Assembly: GCA_946803715.1 (NCBI GenBank)
Contig: CAMPET010000033.1
Span: forward strand, 342,173-406,172
Direction of reading: 5' to 3'
DNA length: 64,000 nt
Origin: Beroe ovata
Lineage: Eukaryota; Ctenophora; Nuda; Beroida; Beroidae
Positions 51,047 to 63,177 of the stretch are shown here, piece after piece. How positions within the stretch are numbered: the stretch's first letter is position 1; every line of letters starts with the position of its first letter. The notes beneath the pieces are model-generated. The model saw nothing but the letters and a program-made list of their open reading frames with translations, was not told the DNA's origin and did not search any database. The position numbers and the translations under genes were made by a program.

Positions 51047-54000
51047 TCAAGTCATCTGAATCCCCGCATCGGGATACGAGGTTTGCCCAGATGATCCATG
51101 ATCACTGTTGTCTGTCAAATAACAACCCGAATCCCTATGTAGAACCCGTCTGTCCGACAGTCGAGCGAGGTTTTTACGGACCCGGAGACTCGTTAATCTG
51201 ACGGAGGGTTCCCGGTCCCAGCACTCCCGCGTTATGTGACTCAGTTCTGCGAGCGAGCCGTCACCCTCCCACCAGGCAGGGAGTTGTGGTCGTCGTCCCT
51301 GGTCCACAACCACAGTTTTCATCTCCGTGATGCTGGGGTCGCCCGGCACCTCGTTTTGATACGGATATTGGTATGGGCGTGCATTGCCACCCATCCTGTG
51401 GCTAATTTCCCAGGCGATGAGTCCGAACATGTACATATCCGCCTTACGCAAACTCTCGAATGAGGCAAGCTTTATTGAGGAGTCCAGTATTTCAGGGGCC
51501 ATGTAACGACGAGTCCCCACTTGATAGTTGAATGTTGATTTATCGGGTAAGTTATCAAAGAAGTCGGACCGTGCCGCTAGTCCAAAGTCCGCAATGCAAC
51601 ACTGGAACCCTTTTCCAGTGTTTTTAACCAGAACATTTTTGCTCTTGAGGTCTCTGTGAGCTATACTCGGCTTGGCTATACTCGACTTTATCTCGCTGTG
51701 CAAGTAGTCCAAGCCGGAGGCTAGCGATAGAACCAGCCGTATTCCTTCCTGTGGAAATATGGTTGTATTACTATTTGTGCGTATCAAACTGTCACATGTC
51801 AAATCTGCCAAATGATTTCAAAACCTGTCACATGATATATATTCTGGAGGAAAAGACCCACCTGAGTCGAGAGGAGGGCATCGTGAAGGAAATCGTAGAG
51901 CGAGCCTCTTGGCAGGTACTCGATAACCAAGTAGTATTCCATGTTAGTTACGCAGTCCTTCTGATCTGCCCCTGACGGGTAGTCTTGTATTAAACACTGA
52001 TTATCACAGTACTGCACACCGGTCCTATTAAGACCGTTGTTACACCCTCAATTCCCTTCACGTTTAACTCGCTAATCAATGACCAAATCCGTTCTTAGGC
52101 CATCGATTATAGTCATCGGCAAAGTCATGGAATCACGCATAATCCAAAGGTGCACTACTGCAGAGGTTACACTTCATCAAGTTTTACATCATAACTTCAC
52201 ATCATTGTTCCACCGCATCGGTTACATCATAATATGTAACAATTTGTGTGTTACCTAATGATGTTACATTACGTGTAACAGGAGATGATGACATCATGAC
52301 GTGTAGAAGACGCAACGTGTGTATTAGGAAGTGCAACAGCATAACGTGTCATTCAGCAAGTGTCACTAATCAGCACGTGTCACTAATCAACACGTGTCAC
52401 TATTCAACACGTCACTAATCAGCACGTGTCAATGTAAAATTACCGATAAACGAGAGGATATTATCGTGTCTGAGCCAGTAATTCTGGTACATCTCCGCTT
52501 CATGCCACCAGCTAGATACTTCCCGATTACTGAACACTTTCACAGCCACCTATAACAAGGGGGAAAGCATTATTTTATGCACTGAGGAAGAGGTTATAGA
52601 GTGATGGTCGCAAGTCCTTTCGAGAAACATAATTCTCATCAAAACTCGAGATTCTCATCAGTAATTGAGAGACGCTATACCAATCATGGAAACAAATCAT
52701 GAAGTGTGAAGATTGTGATAGCAATCTCAAGCTACTACTTACCTGACTATCTGCCCGCCATCGTGCCCGCCACACTGCCCCGTACCTTCCCTTCCCTATC
52801 TGCTCTGAGAATGTGATCTCGCGGATCAGTGTCTTGTCCAGGAGTCGTGGTATCCCCGACCCGCTGGAGCAGGATCCCGTAACGTCGGGTGAGTCGGCCG
52901 CCGGGGGGACACACTGCAATGTAGAGAGCATGGTATTGTAGACGGCATGGTAATGGTAATGTAGAGCATGGTATTGTAGAGCATGGTATTGTAGAGCATG
53001 GTATTGTAGACGGCATGGTAATGTATAGCATGGTATTGTATAGAGCATGGTGTTGCCAGCGAGTGACGAGAGAGTAATTCTCAATCTACAATCCGATGCT
53101 ACGCGTGTCACAGCCGAATTCATTAACATCATATTGATCATCGATTGATATCGAGTTTACCTGCCATGGCATTTTAGAAGCTGTGGAAGATCTGCGAGGT
53201 GATTTGATGTCACAAGTGCGCCAACTCATCTGTGTTGTCCGTGTGTTACAGTTCCTCAGAGCTAGTATCCCGCCAAGAATCATAACTGAGGAGGTTCACG
53301 ATGTGTCAGATAATTAGGGATCGGTAAGTGTGGCGAACAGCGTGGCTCTATCATTCTTGCGACACTATAGTAGCGCTACACTACAGTGCTAGGATAGATT
53401 GCTACATTACCCTTCAGTATCATAGTGTAGCACTACAGTGCTTGATAAATTGCATGGCATCGTGCCAACTACAGGCAATACCACCTCAAGAGACCTTGAG
53501 TGTGCCTACCTATGAAGAATACGATGGCCCCGACTATATAGATAGGGTAGTTGAGTGAGGAGCTTGGTATGGGCCAGGACCCAGGGCGGGGTGCGACCAC
53601 TTTCTGTGTGTTTGGAGTGATGGGTCCAGTAACAGGGGTTGGGGGGTCTGATATGAACATCGCGTCGTTACACAGGTCTGTCATGCAGCACTGAACATCA
53701 GGGTGTTAGCCGCAGCGATACGGTGTTAAGGGTGTTAGCCGCAGCGATACGGTGTTCAGGGTGTTAGCCACAGCGATACGGTGTTCAGGGTGTTAGTTAT
53801 AGTGCTCGAACAGGACTATTGATGGCATGATGCTACATTGTTTATTACATTGTTAATGATGTTACGTTAAATGTTGAGTGGTTTTATGGACGCATAATTT
53901 GGGACGGGTTCAATCAACAAACTCATTTCTCGAGTCTCGATCCCCCCCCTCTATCTTACCCTGTACTGGACGTCACTGGTGTTACAATACATGATCTGCT

Positions 54001-54479
54001 CGATGCCCACACTAACGCATCCCTTCTCGAATATCTGGTAACTGATCCGGGGTTCGGACTGCTCCTTCATCCTCACGAAACAGAGACCTGACTCTGTCGT
54101 ACACTCCTCATCTGTGTCGTGACAATACGTCGCCGAACACCTGCTCGGAGTGTGGTGTCATGGTGACATTGTGAGTGGTGTCATGACAACATGCAGTGAG
54201 TGGTATGAGGTGTCATGTTAGTGGTTTTCTGAGCGGTGTCAAGACAGCATAGTCTATAATTTCATGGCAACATGGTTAATGCAGTCATTACTCAGGTGTA
54301 AATGAGTGGCTGTGGTGTCATGATGATGCCGATGGTAATAGCGGTGTCATGACTGACTTGCATCTGATGAGGTGTCCAGAAGTTGGATAATCCTTCAACG
54401 CTTGTCCAGATTTTTCATCTCCCGTGGAACACTGAAGCAGGAGGAGGACCAATAGGGAGAGGAACTGCGAACTAATCAT
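51047..54479 (-). CDS. TGF-beta/activin/BMP type I receptor serine/threonine kinase
   Basis: Eight exons, 54358-54479, 53960-54140, 53510-53690, 53161-53285, 52743-52913, 52444-52549, 51862-51971, 51047-51748, join in phase to 565 residues. The start ATG 54479 opens a clean signal peptide ([15 protein letters not shown]); an in-frame ATG at 54518 would add 13 residues. The Cys-rich ectodomain begins CKCSATYC and ends with the family CCMTDLCN box. One membrane helix lies at about 149-170. A GS motif ([12 protein letters not shown], about 217-228) identifies a type I receptor. Kinase: glycine loop GKGRYG (243-248), VAVK Lys264, HRDLKSKN (Asp365), DFG (Asp386) where type I receptors usually have DLG, and RYMAPE. 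Type I receptors are phosphorylated on the GS box by type II partners and then phosphorylate SMADs. The ligand class (TGF-beta/activin or BMP) cannot be settled by eye. Confidence 0.9.
52340..52435. repeat. CACGTG-containing minisatellite in a receptor intron
   Basis: About five diverged copies of CACGTGTCACTAATCAG, so CACGTG recurs every 17-18 bp. Confidence 0.8.
52918..53050. repeat. 15-bp minisatellite in a receptor intron
   Basis: Multiple copies of GAGCATGGTATTGTA mixed with GACGGCATGGTAATG variants, next to the GS-domain exon acceptor. Confidence 0.9.
53699..53790. repeat. 29-bp minisatellite in a receptor intron
   Basis: Three near-identical copies of a 29-bp unit starting AGGGTGTTAGCCGCAGCGAT, plus a partial one. 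Confidence 0.9.
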
Positions 54480-55740
54480 CCACCCAAACCATACTGAAAA
54501 TGAGTGATGGTATCCCATACATTGGAGACAGGGGAGTACGAGAGGGGGCAGAGGGGAACTGGGAGAGCGGGAATTTGAGGGGGATATGTTTGGGATATGA
54601 GGATTGAGGAGGATTGAGGAACAACTAGTAGTGTCAGGCTAAGCGGTCGAGGTTTTTCTAGGCGTGTGAATATAAAGAGTATGTTGAGGGCAGGTACAGA
54701 CTTGGAAATTCTGGTTTACGCGAACAGTTTAGGTACTACTACTACGTATAGGGTACAAATTGTACTACAATGTAGAGCGGACATCTGGTCGAAATATATG
54801 AGCTCCGAAGATCGAAGGGAAGGTCAAGATGAATGTGCTCGGCGACAATAATTGACATTGGTCGCATAGCAATTAGCAAGGAAAATGGAAACGGATCACA
54901 AATTGTCAGATCACGCTCAAGCAACAACACTCACACACATATTCATACTGATACAGAAAGAATCGGTGGCAAAGAAACCAGGTTCCATCAACAATAGACG
55001 CCAGTACAGCGTGCTCATGTATAATTGTACATTGTGTACAATGTACACAATGTGTACAATGTACTTTGTATAGGCAGTTGTACAAGATCACAAACATGTC
55101 ACTAGCACATAAGTGATGAGTACACACAGTCACTACTTGTACTTGTGTATTGTGAGTGTCTCACTTACCCACTACCAAGATACGCCACACTATGTATGTG
55201 TGCGTGCGTGTGCGTAACTCGATACCGCAGCTAACAGCACACTTAATTTAGTTTTAACGTGCGTGTTGTACCTATAAATGCATGTAACAACAGTGTAATG
55301 CCGCGCCAATCAAAAGCTAAGCTTCGTGAACGTGTTTACCCCAGTAACAGTCATGGTCTAGGAATGGAATGAAACTTGGATAAAGTGGTGACATTCATGA
55401 TTCAGGTGAGTTTGAAGCCCAAAATTCAAAATGAAAAACGGATCCAGATATTTGGTCTGTGGTCAATCTATTTCATCATCAGATTGAATTTGAAAATCAG
55501 GAATCACTTCCAGTAACAATTCTCTTAGATCAATTCTCATTGAAACTGAAAGTGACACTACTTTCAGGGAGAGTCCTTACTCCTAGCTCGGGATATGATA
55601 CTATTGAAAATGGTACACACAGGTACACACAGTGGGGATGCAGTATTTGTGGGGGGGTCGTAGGGAGTCCGAAAGGGTCATTTCTCGATTATTGAGTTTA
55701 CAATTTATATCGTAGCAACAGTTGAATCTAGGATTGCTGC
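54480..55740. other. head-to-head interval between the type I receptor and GST
   Basis: Non-coding, holding the 5' regions of both divergent genes. It includes a run of TGTACA/ACAATGT inverted repeats at about 55,021-55,075. No gene seen. Confidence 0.5.
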
Positions 55741-56895
55741 ATGGCAGGAAAGTATGAGCTGATCTACTTCAACAGCAAGGGTTACGCTGAGCCTATCCGG
55801 ATCCTATTTCATCTGGCAGGTAAGAGATAGGTTCCAGCTCTACACTTCCAATTGGAGTATATCAATTCTGTCGAATTGCTTCGAATTTGAACAAATGCTG
55901 GTCTGTAGCTGCAGCCTACAAGCATGGATATACAGATCCAAACTCGTGTGCTAGGAGCGAGCTTCATTCAACACACTTGTACTAGGTGTGAAGTTCACTG
56001 ACACCAGACTGAACCGTGGAGACCCACAGTTTGCCGAAGCTCTGAGATCAAGTCCTGGCGCCTGTTTACCAGTGTTGATAGCTGGGGACAGAGTGTACTG
56101 TCAGAGTCTGGCCATCACTCGGTTTGTTGCTCAACTATCAGGTACTGCAGTCGATGTTTTACAACGGTTATTGTTCGCATTTCTTTGATCATATCAGAAG
56201 CTTCCTCCCCATGTCCTCAATGGTTATTCAAGATTTGAAACCTTGTATAATCTATTGAAACCATATTGACACCATATCTGCGGACACCGCATGCTTACTG
56301 TGTTGACACCATGTTTGATCTATTGACACCATTATAGGATATGACGGTGAAACTGCGAATGAGAAGCTCATGGTGAACATGTTTGTGGAGACGTTGTACG
56401 ACCTCATTAATCGATATGATGAGGTTGTAAAGGAGCAGGACCCTCAGAGAAAAGTAAAGTGATTATACAATTATCTAATTAACTTTAATTACCCAATGGG
56501 TAAGGTGACTTCTGCAAAATTTGGTGCCTCATGGTGACAGAATTTCAGGATGAATTGAAGAACACAGCGTATGAGACGTATTTCCCGAGATATCTATCAT
56601 TGTTGGAAGGAATGTTGTCAGATGACAACACTTTCATTTTGAGTAAGGTGTGTTTTTGTAAATTCTGACAACTTTTAATTGGATAATTTTATCATCTCAT
56701 TATCAATTGTGCTCACTTCAGATGACATGGGGTGACATAGTGACAATGAGTTTCCTCGAGCTGAAACAAACACGGGAATACGGCCGTGTTGATCTGCTCA
56801 GCCGTTTCCCAAAACTAAGGAAACAATACGAGGGTGTGCGTGGTCAAGAGTCAGTGAGAAAGTGGCTCGAGACAAGACCAAAAACTCTCAAATAG
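55741..56895 (+). CDS. glutathione S-transferase, sigma / HPGDS-like
   Basis: Five exons, 55741-55819, 55986-56141, 56338-56453, 56549-56647, 56722-56895, join in phases 1, 1, 0 and 0 to give 207 residues, the usual sigma-class length. The N-terminal thioredoxin-like domain begins MAGKYELIYFNSKGYAEPIR. The Tyr in the YFN motif is the expected catalytic residue. The common RGRAE motif is replaced by KGYAE. LPVLIAGD and QSLAITRFVA (the conserved Ser and Arg of the glutathione site) follow. The helical C-terminal domain ends with a Trp-containing MTWGDIV segment and a basic tail. Sigma GSTs conjugate glutathione to electrophiles or isomerise prostaglandin H2 in the cytosol; which of these applies here is unknown. 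The gene is divergent from the type I receptor gene. Confidence 0.9.
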
Positions 56896-57257
56896 AGGGG
56901 GAGGGACGTGATTATATCATTCGTAACTACAAAGATAATACCGTTTAAAATCTGTTTCATAATGATGAATCTACCGAGTCTGAATATTCTATTGCATGTC
57001 TGGAATGGCGTTAGCGGTCTCAAAATCCCAGATTATTGAGCAGAAGCTTGTTTGAGGGAATACTCATTTGCTTCAGATTCTGTCGCTTTCATGAAGTTCT
57101 AATAAGCCCATAGCGCCGCATCAAAGATAGGTCTGACCTGGCCCATTTTTACCCTCCTACATAATGAGAACGGGAGAGAAAACCAGAATGATCGATGCCT
57201 CGCGATTGTCAATAATCACTGAGAACACAACGCAAGGTATGGACGCGGGAGTGTGCA
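56896..57257. other. tail-to-tail interval between GST and TRIM
   Basis: Short non-coding gap between two stop codons; no distinct feature seen. Confidence 0.5.
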
Positions 57258-60243
57258 TCAGTGCACTGCCTCCATTTGTTCTCGCACAATCTTTGTGAGT
57301 TCTGAGTTGTCGATAGGGAGAAGGTCTTCTTCTTCTTCGTCCTGAGAAAGAGACACTACTTGTCAACATCGAGCTGTTAACAACAACTGCTGACAACAAC
57401 ACCTGTCAACAAACTAACTACAGAAACCTGTATAAACAAACTGCCACTTTGTGTATACGGGTAGCTGTCGTTAGTTTGTTAATAGTTTGAAACTGCAAAC
57501 AAAAACAAACTGTTAACAAAAAACAGTTCCTACATTACTCACGGAATCTAGATCAATGGTTTTCGGATCTTTAGGTAAGAGTGAGAGAGTGTGCTCACGA
57601 ATGTTTAGCTTGCCGAACTTGCGAGCTGCTTCGTAGAACATCTTCTCTTTCTTCGCATCGAATGAGATTTTCAGGGTGGGGAGAGGTTCGATTGGTAGGT
57701 CGGAGGGAATTGTCTGTAGCTCGTCGATGAGGTTTTTAACCTGGAGAATGGTCAGTGTTAACAATATGTAGCAGGTTATTGATTGCACAGATCTCAGGAT
57801 AAAGCATGCAATGTATATATGTAATATTTGGTAATTCTCAATCGACCAGACCTGCGCTGCCATTCCAACGACTTCAGCAGCGGAATACTCATCAAACACG
57901 TCCTTCAACAAGTACTGACCACGTACAGTGAAGTTCACTTCGTCCTCAATATCATGGACCTATCCAGTGACAGATTGTGAACTTTGAGCTTGGTTACAAA
58001 GAGAGGACAAGACAAATTTGGTACTATCTCAAGAAACGTCAATGATGGAAAGACAACTCGTGTGTATTGAAGGTAGACCTGTTTTTTGAGGATGGCAACA
58101 TTCTGTTTCTGGATATCATCCACTTTTCCGAAGAGGATAATCTGTCTGTCACGTGATCCCCGGGCAGCCCCCATGAACCCGATGTTGAGGTCCCGCTTAC
58201 TCCTCTGGAATGTAACGTTCATTTCTTTGTCCACGTCCTCTGTGAAAGTGTACAGTGGATAGAAATTAATAGGCAGTGGAGAGAAACATATCGAGAAGGG
58301 GCGGGCTGAGAAGGAGACGAGAAAATTGGCTTGGTGCCAAAATCTGGTGAAGAAAGAAATGGGCGTGGTCCGGATTGAAACACTGGTTAAGAAGGAAGAA
58401 ATACTCACGTGCCATCTTGAGGTTCTGCTTGATGTCATACTCGTTCTGTTTCACTTTTTGCAGCAACGGACTGATCTGAAAACACAGGATGGGTCACCAA
58501 TAAAACTGTGGCCCATCGGGTTGGCACAGTTAACGATCTGACTTAAGTCTGGTACTGAGTCGCTATCAGACTTGTGTCAGTATCACTGACCGAGTCGCTA
58601 ACAGACTTGCGTCAGAATCACTGACCGAGTCGCTATCAGACTTGCGTCAGTATCACTGACCGATTCGCTATCAGACTTGCGTCAGTATCACTGACTCGAA
58701 TGCTGACTAATGAGTCCTCAATGATTTTCATTTGTCAGTACTCATTTGTCAGTACTTGAGGAATGCAGAGTGTCACTCCCATACTTACCCTCACCATACT
58801 TACCCTATTATTGATGGTGTTCATGGTGTTTCCAATCTCCTTCACATTATGCCCATTGTGTTCAGTGATAGCACAGACCAGACACACCAGTGCATTACAC
58901 GTGGTACAGACCGCTTCCAGAGCCGAGTTATGGTGCTTCGAACAGTACTGAGAGAGAATGAGAGGTGAGTGTAGAGGTGAGTGTAGACTGTAGAGGTAAG
59001 TGTAGAGGTGAGTGTAGACTGTAGAGGTAAGTGTAGAGGTGAGTGTAGAGGTGAGGTGAGTAATCGGTGAGGTAGATGAGAATGTGTGATGTAAGGGGAT
59101 AAGATGAGACGAGTGCGGGTTTACTAAACAGTGGGGGATCCGCAGAGATGTAGTGTAGAGAAGGTGATAAACGATTTGATAAGAATAACAAATCATTTCT
59201 CAATCACGTGATCAATACAAGTGATCACGTGTCAGTATTCCAGTTACCTGTGCACCATTTGCTCGCAGTATTTTCTGTGGTTCTGCCAGTATATCAGTGA
59301 ATCTGACCACAGTATGGTGCTTGGTGGCCGATACTATTGAGTGGAAGTTGGCGTGCTCGTCACAGTAGTTCTCCTGACACTCGAGACAGCGAGCGTCACT
59401 CCGCTCGTCACACCCAATACACGGCACAACCTCCTTCTTGTGAGCCTCCACCAGCTGTAATAGTAGGGAGCGTGTGTCAAATCAGACAAGTGACAGTTTC
59501 ACATGACAGAAAGTGCGCTGTGTGAGTCACTACTCAGTACTCACCAGCAGTGTTAGTGTGACATGCATGTACGCATGGTTCTGTACCAATCTAAGGAATT
59601 AGGTTATGGTTTACCTTGAAGACCTCTAGTATTTTGAGGGTTCCTGCGTTGGGCGGGAAGCAGCAAACATGGCCACCAGGTACAATGGTCTTCCTGTCAC
59701 ACACAGGGCAGTACATCTCCTCTGCTTTACCATTCCTACCCGCTGAAATTGCCAACCATAGATCACGTGGTGTCATGGCGACATAGAGTGGTGTCATGGT
59801 GACACAATGTAGAGTCATGGTGACAAAATGTAGTGTCATGACAACAACAAAAGCATGACAACAGGAGTTTTCTCGGTTACCGAATTGTCGGAGGCAGTCT
59901 AGACAGGCGGTATCGCCACATGGTAGCTCGTGGGGGGCGTACTTGTTGAAATCGTACGCGTGTCCGCACACCCCACACGTCAGATACTCCTCCTTGAGTC
60001 GTAGTTCCGGGGCACGCACATCTGATAGAGAGATATGAGAGATGTTATTCGTCACTCAGTGCAGTATGGACTTTTCATTCATCAGCTGTGGTCTAATCCT
60101 CTGGGTTTTCGAGATCGGGACACAATAGAACAGGAATGGGGATGAAAGTTCCCGTTTTTTCCTGGCTGAGAGCCAATCTCACCTTTGTTTTTGGAGTAGT
60201 CAGCAAACTCGGGCGGGTAAGATTGTAGTATAGCAGCACACAT
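57258..60243 (-). CDS. TRIM protein: RING, two B-boxes, coiled coil
   Basis: Ten exons, 60183-60243, 59881-60021, 59615-59742, 59248-59454, 58804-58947, 58409-58475, 58079-58239, 57852-57959, 57543-57740, 57258-57341, join in phase to 432 residues. Start ATG 60243 (MCAAILQSYPPEF); the 20-codon first exon joins in phase 1. RING at 36-83: C36, C39, C55, D57, C60, C63, C80, C83, so the histidine ligand is Asp. B-box 1 is CIGCDERSDARCLECQENYC with downstream His residues. B-box 2 is CSKHHNSALEAVCTTC...CLVC...HNGH. A helical coiled-coil region follows, ending in an acidic EEEED stretch and a short helix. No NHL, SPRY or filamin domain is present. TRIM proteins are usually RING E3 ubiquitin ligases; activity is uncertain given the altered RING. 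Confidence 0.88.
58554..58693. repeat. 35-bp minisatellite in a TRIM intron
   Basis: Four copies of a 35-bp unit (starts CTGACCGAGTCGCTATCAGA) with single-base differences. Confidence 0.92.
58960..59055. repeat. GTGTAGAGGTGA minisatellite in a TRIM intron
   Basis: Irregular copies of GTGTAGAGGTGAGTGTAGAC, adjacent to the B-box 2 exon. Confidence 0.85.
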
Positions 60244-60622
60244 CACAGTAACGAAGTTTAGCGTAACGAAATAACGAGCGATTCAGAGCACTGATTGCTT
60301 TGCTTGTCGTTACGGAGCTGTGCTTGTTATAGTGCTGCCACGTGACTACACAGTGTTGTATACTACTTGAAAACACGCGGGCTCGCGGCTTTTGACTGTG
60401 CATCTCGTGTACTTAAATCATTGTACAATGGAAATACTGGGTTTCACTGCTCAAGAATCTAAAGGATAATAAATATGAAATCAACCACAAAACTTGGTGT
60501 CAAGAGACACATACACACACACAAATATCGCGTATCTGAATCATCTTATCTGACCATTGACCAACGAAACATTGAACATACATCTGTACACTGTACTGAA
60601 CAGTGATCACAGGCCCGGTTTT
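60244..60622. other. intergenic between TRIM start and SLC25 stop
   Basis: Must contain the TRIM promoter. CG-containing sequence lies near 60,240-60,400. No gene. Confidence 0.5.
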
Positions 60623-62552
60623 TCAAAAGACGTTGTCATGACGACCAGCCAGGAAACGGTCTAGAGCCCGGAACTGTTCGAGAGACATGAAGAAGAGCAC
60701 GTTCCATGGCCCTAGTCGGCAGAAAGTGGGGACCAGCCCCTTCCACAGAGCAGTTATACCCTCGTGTTTGAGGGTGGAGTAGAGGGCATCACCCACTCCA
60801 CGGTAAATTCTCACCTGGGTGGTGGCATGAGTGACCGCTCTGATTTTATCCTTCATTCAGTCGGATAGATGTCGGGAAGTTTCAAAACATCGATATTTTC
60901 TTCTTCTGGGATTCAGAGCGGGCAGTCAACATAATAACTGTACATGACGAACCATCAGCAGCTAACAACAACAGTGGTACTTACATTGGGATGGAGTATC
61001 AACTTCTGATTCATCATCCTAGTTTTTGCCACGTCTATCGGCTGAGAGAAGCACGATCCCAGGAAGCCGGCAAACAGACTAGCTCCGAAATGCGTGGTTT
61101 TACCGTCCTAAACACACACATGAGTTATTCTATTTACCGGGAAGTGGGAACATTCGCTCGTCTGCGTCTCGGCTGTCGCTAAACCAGAGACTGTTGTTTG
61201 TCCGAGAAAGTTTCTCGATTTCTCAGGAGAACAAATTGTAAGAGTCAATTCAACTAACCTGGAATCCAAGAGCCAGTAGATTACGCTTGGTAACGTCATA
61301 TGCAGGAATCTGTACTCCGTTAACCACAGCGGCCCGCTGGGCGTTCGGTACAGCACCTCTGTATAACCCACGCCAACCTGAGGAATGAGGATATCAATTA
61401 GTGGACGACCCCGATTAGTGGTTGAACCTGAGGATATCAAGTGGTTGAACCCGTCAAAGTGAGTGAATTCTTTGAACAGGGGAAATGTTCGCAGTTGAGG
61501 TTATCGATGATGTCAAATATTACACCAAACTAGCAGAATTGGGTGATGTACGTTTGTCATACCCTCAGTTTTGAGAAGGTTTATGAAGGAGTAGACAAGT
61601 GAAGGGGAGGAGGAGTGATGTACTGCTTGTACTCTAACTCTCATCACATCAGTGGGTGTGGTAACCTGACCAGGGAGACATTGAGACAAACACTCATCAA
61701 CATATCATGTGGAATATGGTGAGGGTTTGATATTTTGTTGCCATGGTTACAGCTATGTATAATGAGTGAGGGTGTGATATTTTGTTGCCATGGTAACAGC
61801 TGTGTGGTGAAATATCACGTGACACATGAATTCGTACATACGATCCGATGATTCCCGCTGTGGCTCCAAGGATGACCAGTTGTGGGAGTGGCATTTTCTC
61901 GCCGCCTTGCTCCATCCTTCCCTTGATACTGTAGTAGATACCTGGGATTACAAGGGCACTGAGATAAAACACGTTTTTCGGACCTTGCATCAAACTTTTA
62001 ACCCATTAACTTAAGGATTAACTTAAGGATTGAGGACTACGTCCACATTGACGTATGTATCGCAGGGTAACAGCAAGGTCTCATATGCAACGAGCCTCGC
62101 TCGGAAGCCATGAGTACACACTGAAATGATTTGAAAACAGGAGTCAGAAGTCATTAGTCACATGGAAACAGGAAGCTAACCTAATCTAATGGTGCCGTAT
62201 GTAGCCTGCCTGAACACCGCGAACTTGGCGCCCCTGAACAACACCGCTGCGCCCTCCTGCTTTACCACAGTGTGTAGAGTGTTGAACATGCCCCGATACT
62301 TGACATCCGTGAACCGAGTGTCGGCAACTTGTCCCTGTGCGAACAGTGGTGTCAGTCTAGTGGTGTCAGTTGAGCGGTGGAGTCAAAGTGGGCTCAAGGA
62401 TGGTGTCAGTGTAGCGATGAGTTCGGGTAAGGGGAATGAGTGAGGGGATTAACCTGTATTTGAAGGCGTGTTTTGCACATGTCGAGTGGAAATGTGAGGG
62501 TCTCAGCGGTGATGGCAGCGAGTCCTCCATACACAAACGCTTGCCAAGGCAT
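60623..62552 (-). CDS. SLC25A14/30-like: mitochondrial carrier, SLC25A14/SLC25A30-like
   Basis: Seven exons, 62454-62552, 62181-62334, 61838-61941, 61563-61665, 61259-61377, 60985-61107, 60623-60814, join in phase to 297 residues; the human relatives SLC25A30 and SLC25A14 are similar. There are three repeats of the carrier fold with PxDxxKxR-type signatures: [25 protein letters not shown] and [14 protein letters not shown]. The start [17 protein letters not shown] and the [11 protein letters not shown] and [10 protein letters not shown] motifs fit the UCP/dicarboxylate branch, closest to SLC25A14/30. The family moves small anions across the inner mitochondrial membrane. The exact substrate is unknown. 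The exon 3 donor must be TAT/GTACGA for frame; a more consensus GTATGT lies 4 bp upstream. Confidence 0.9.
61715..61805. repeat. two-copy tandem repeat in a carrier intron
   Basis: GATATTTTGTTGCCATGG(T/T)(T/A)ACAGCT recurs about 50 bp apart. The second copy completes a GTTGCC-AT-GGTAAC X-box-type motif. Confidence 0.8.
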
Positions 62553-63177
62553 ATTCAAGTTGTCACCTCTCCACTAGGAATGGTATCAGTTTACGGCTGG
62601 GGGTGGTGTCAAGAGGAGCTGGCACCTGTTGGTCGTGAGGGGAGGGGGCACCGCTGTTGACAGAGATGTGTCAGTCCATCTTGTTAACCATATTATGCTA
62701 TCCTAAAGTGGATGAGTATAATAAGGGGATACCAAATACAATATACATCGGTAAAGTTTTGTTTAAGAATACAGAATAGAAAACTTAACCATGTTCACAG
62801 TAACATCTCTAATCGTGAAATGAATATTATTCAAAATCAATACATTCAAATTATGCATGCTTTTGTACAATTTATTGACCAGATTTATCAAAAAGGCTTG
62901 TGCTCTCGATGAATGATGATATTATGCTTTATGGATCATTGGATCATCCCCAAAAGCTAAAATTCTGTTCAAAAACAAGATAATACATCGATTGTTAGCA
63001 ATCTCTTAGATACCAGCCCGCTGAGGGCTGATAATCAAATACATTAACTCAAAAAATCTACACAAATGTCATTACATTTACAAAAAAAAACTCCGTTAGT
63101 CCAATCTACGGCCAACCCAGACAAGTCAAACACAACAAACACACAAATCAGCTGACATCGGGCACCAGTACTCGGTG
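62553..63177. other. intergenic between SLC25 start and ankyrin gene stop
   Basis: Upstream of the carrier gene and downstream of the ankyrin gene, AT-rich, with a poly-A run at about 63,082. No gene seen. Confidence 0.5.
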
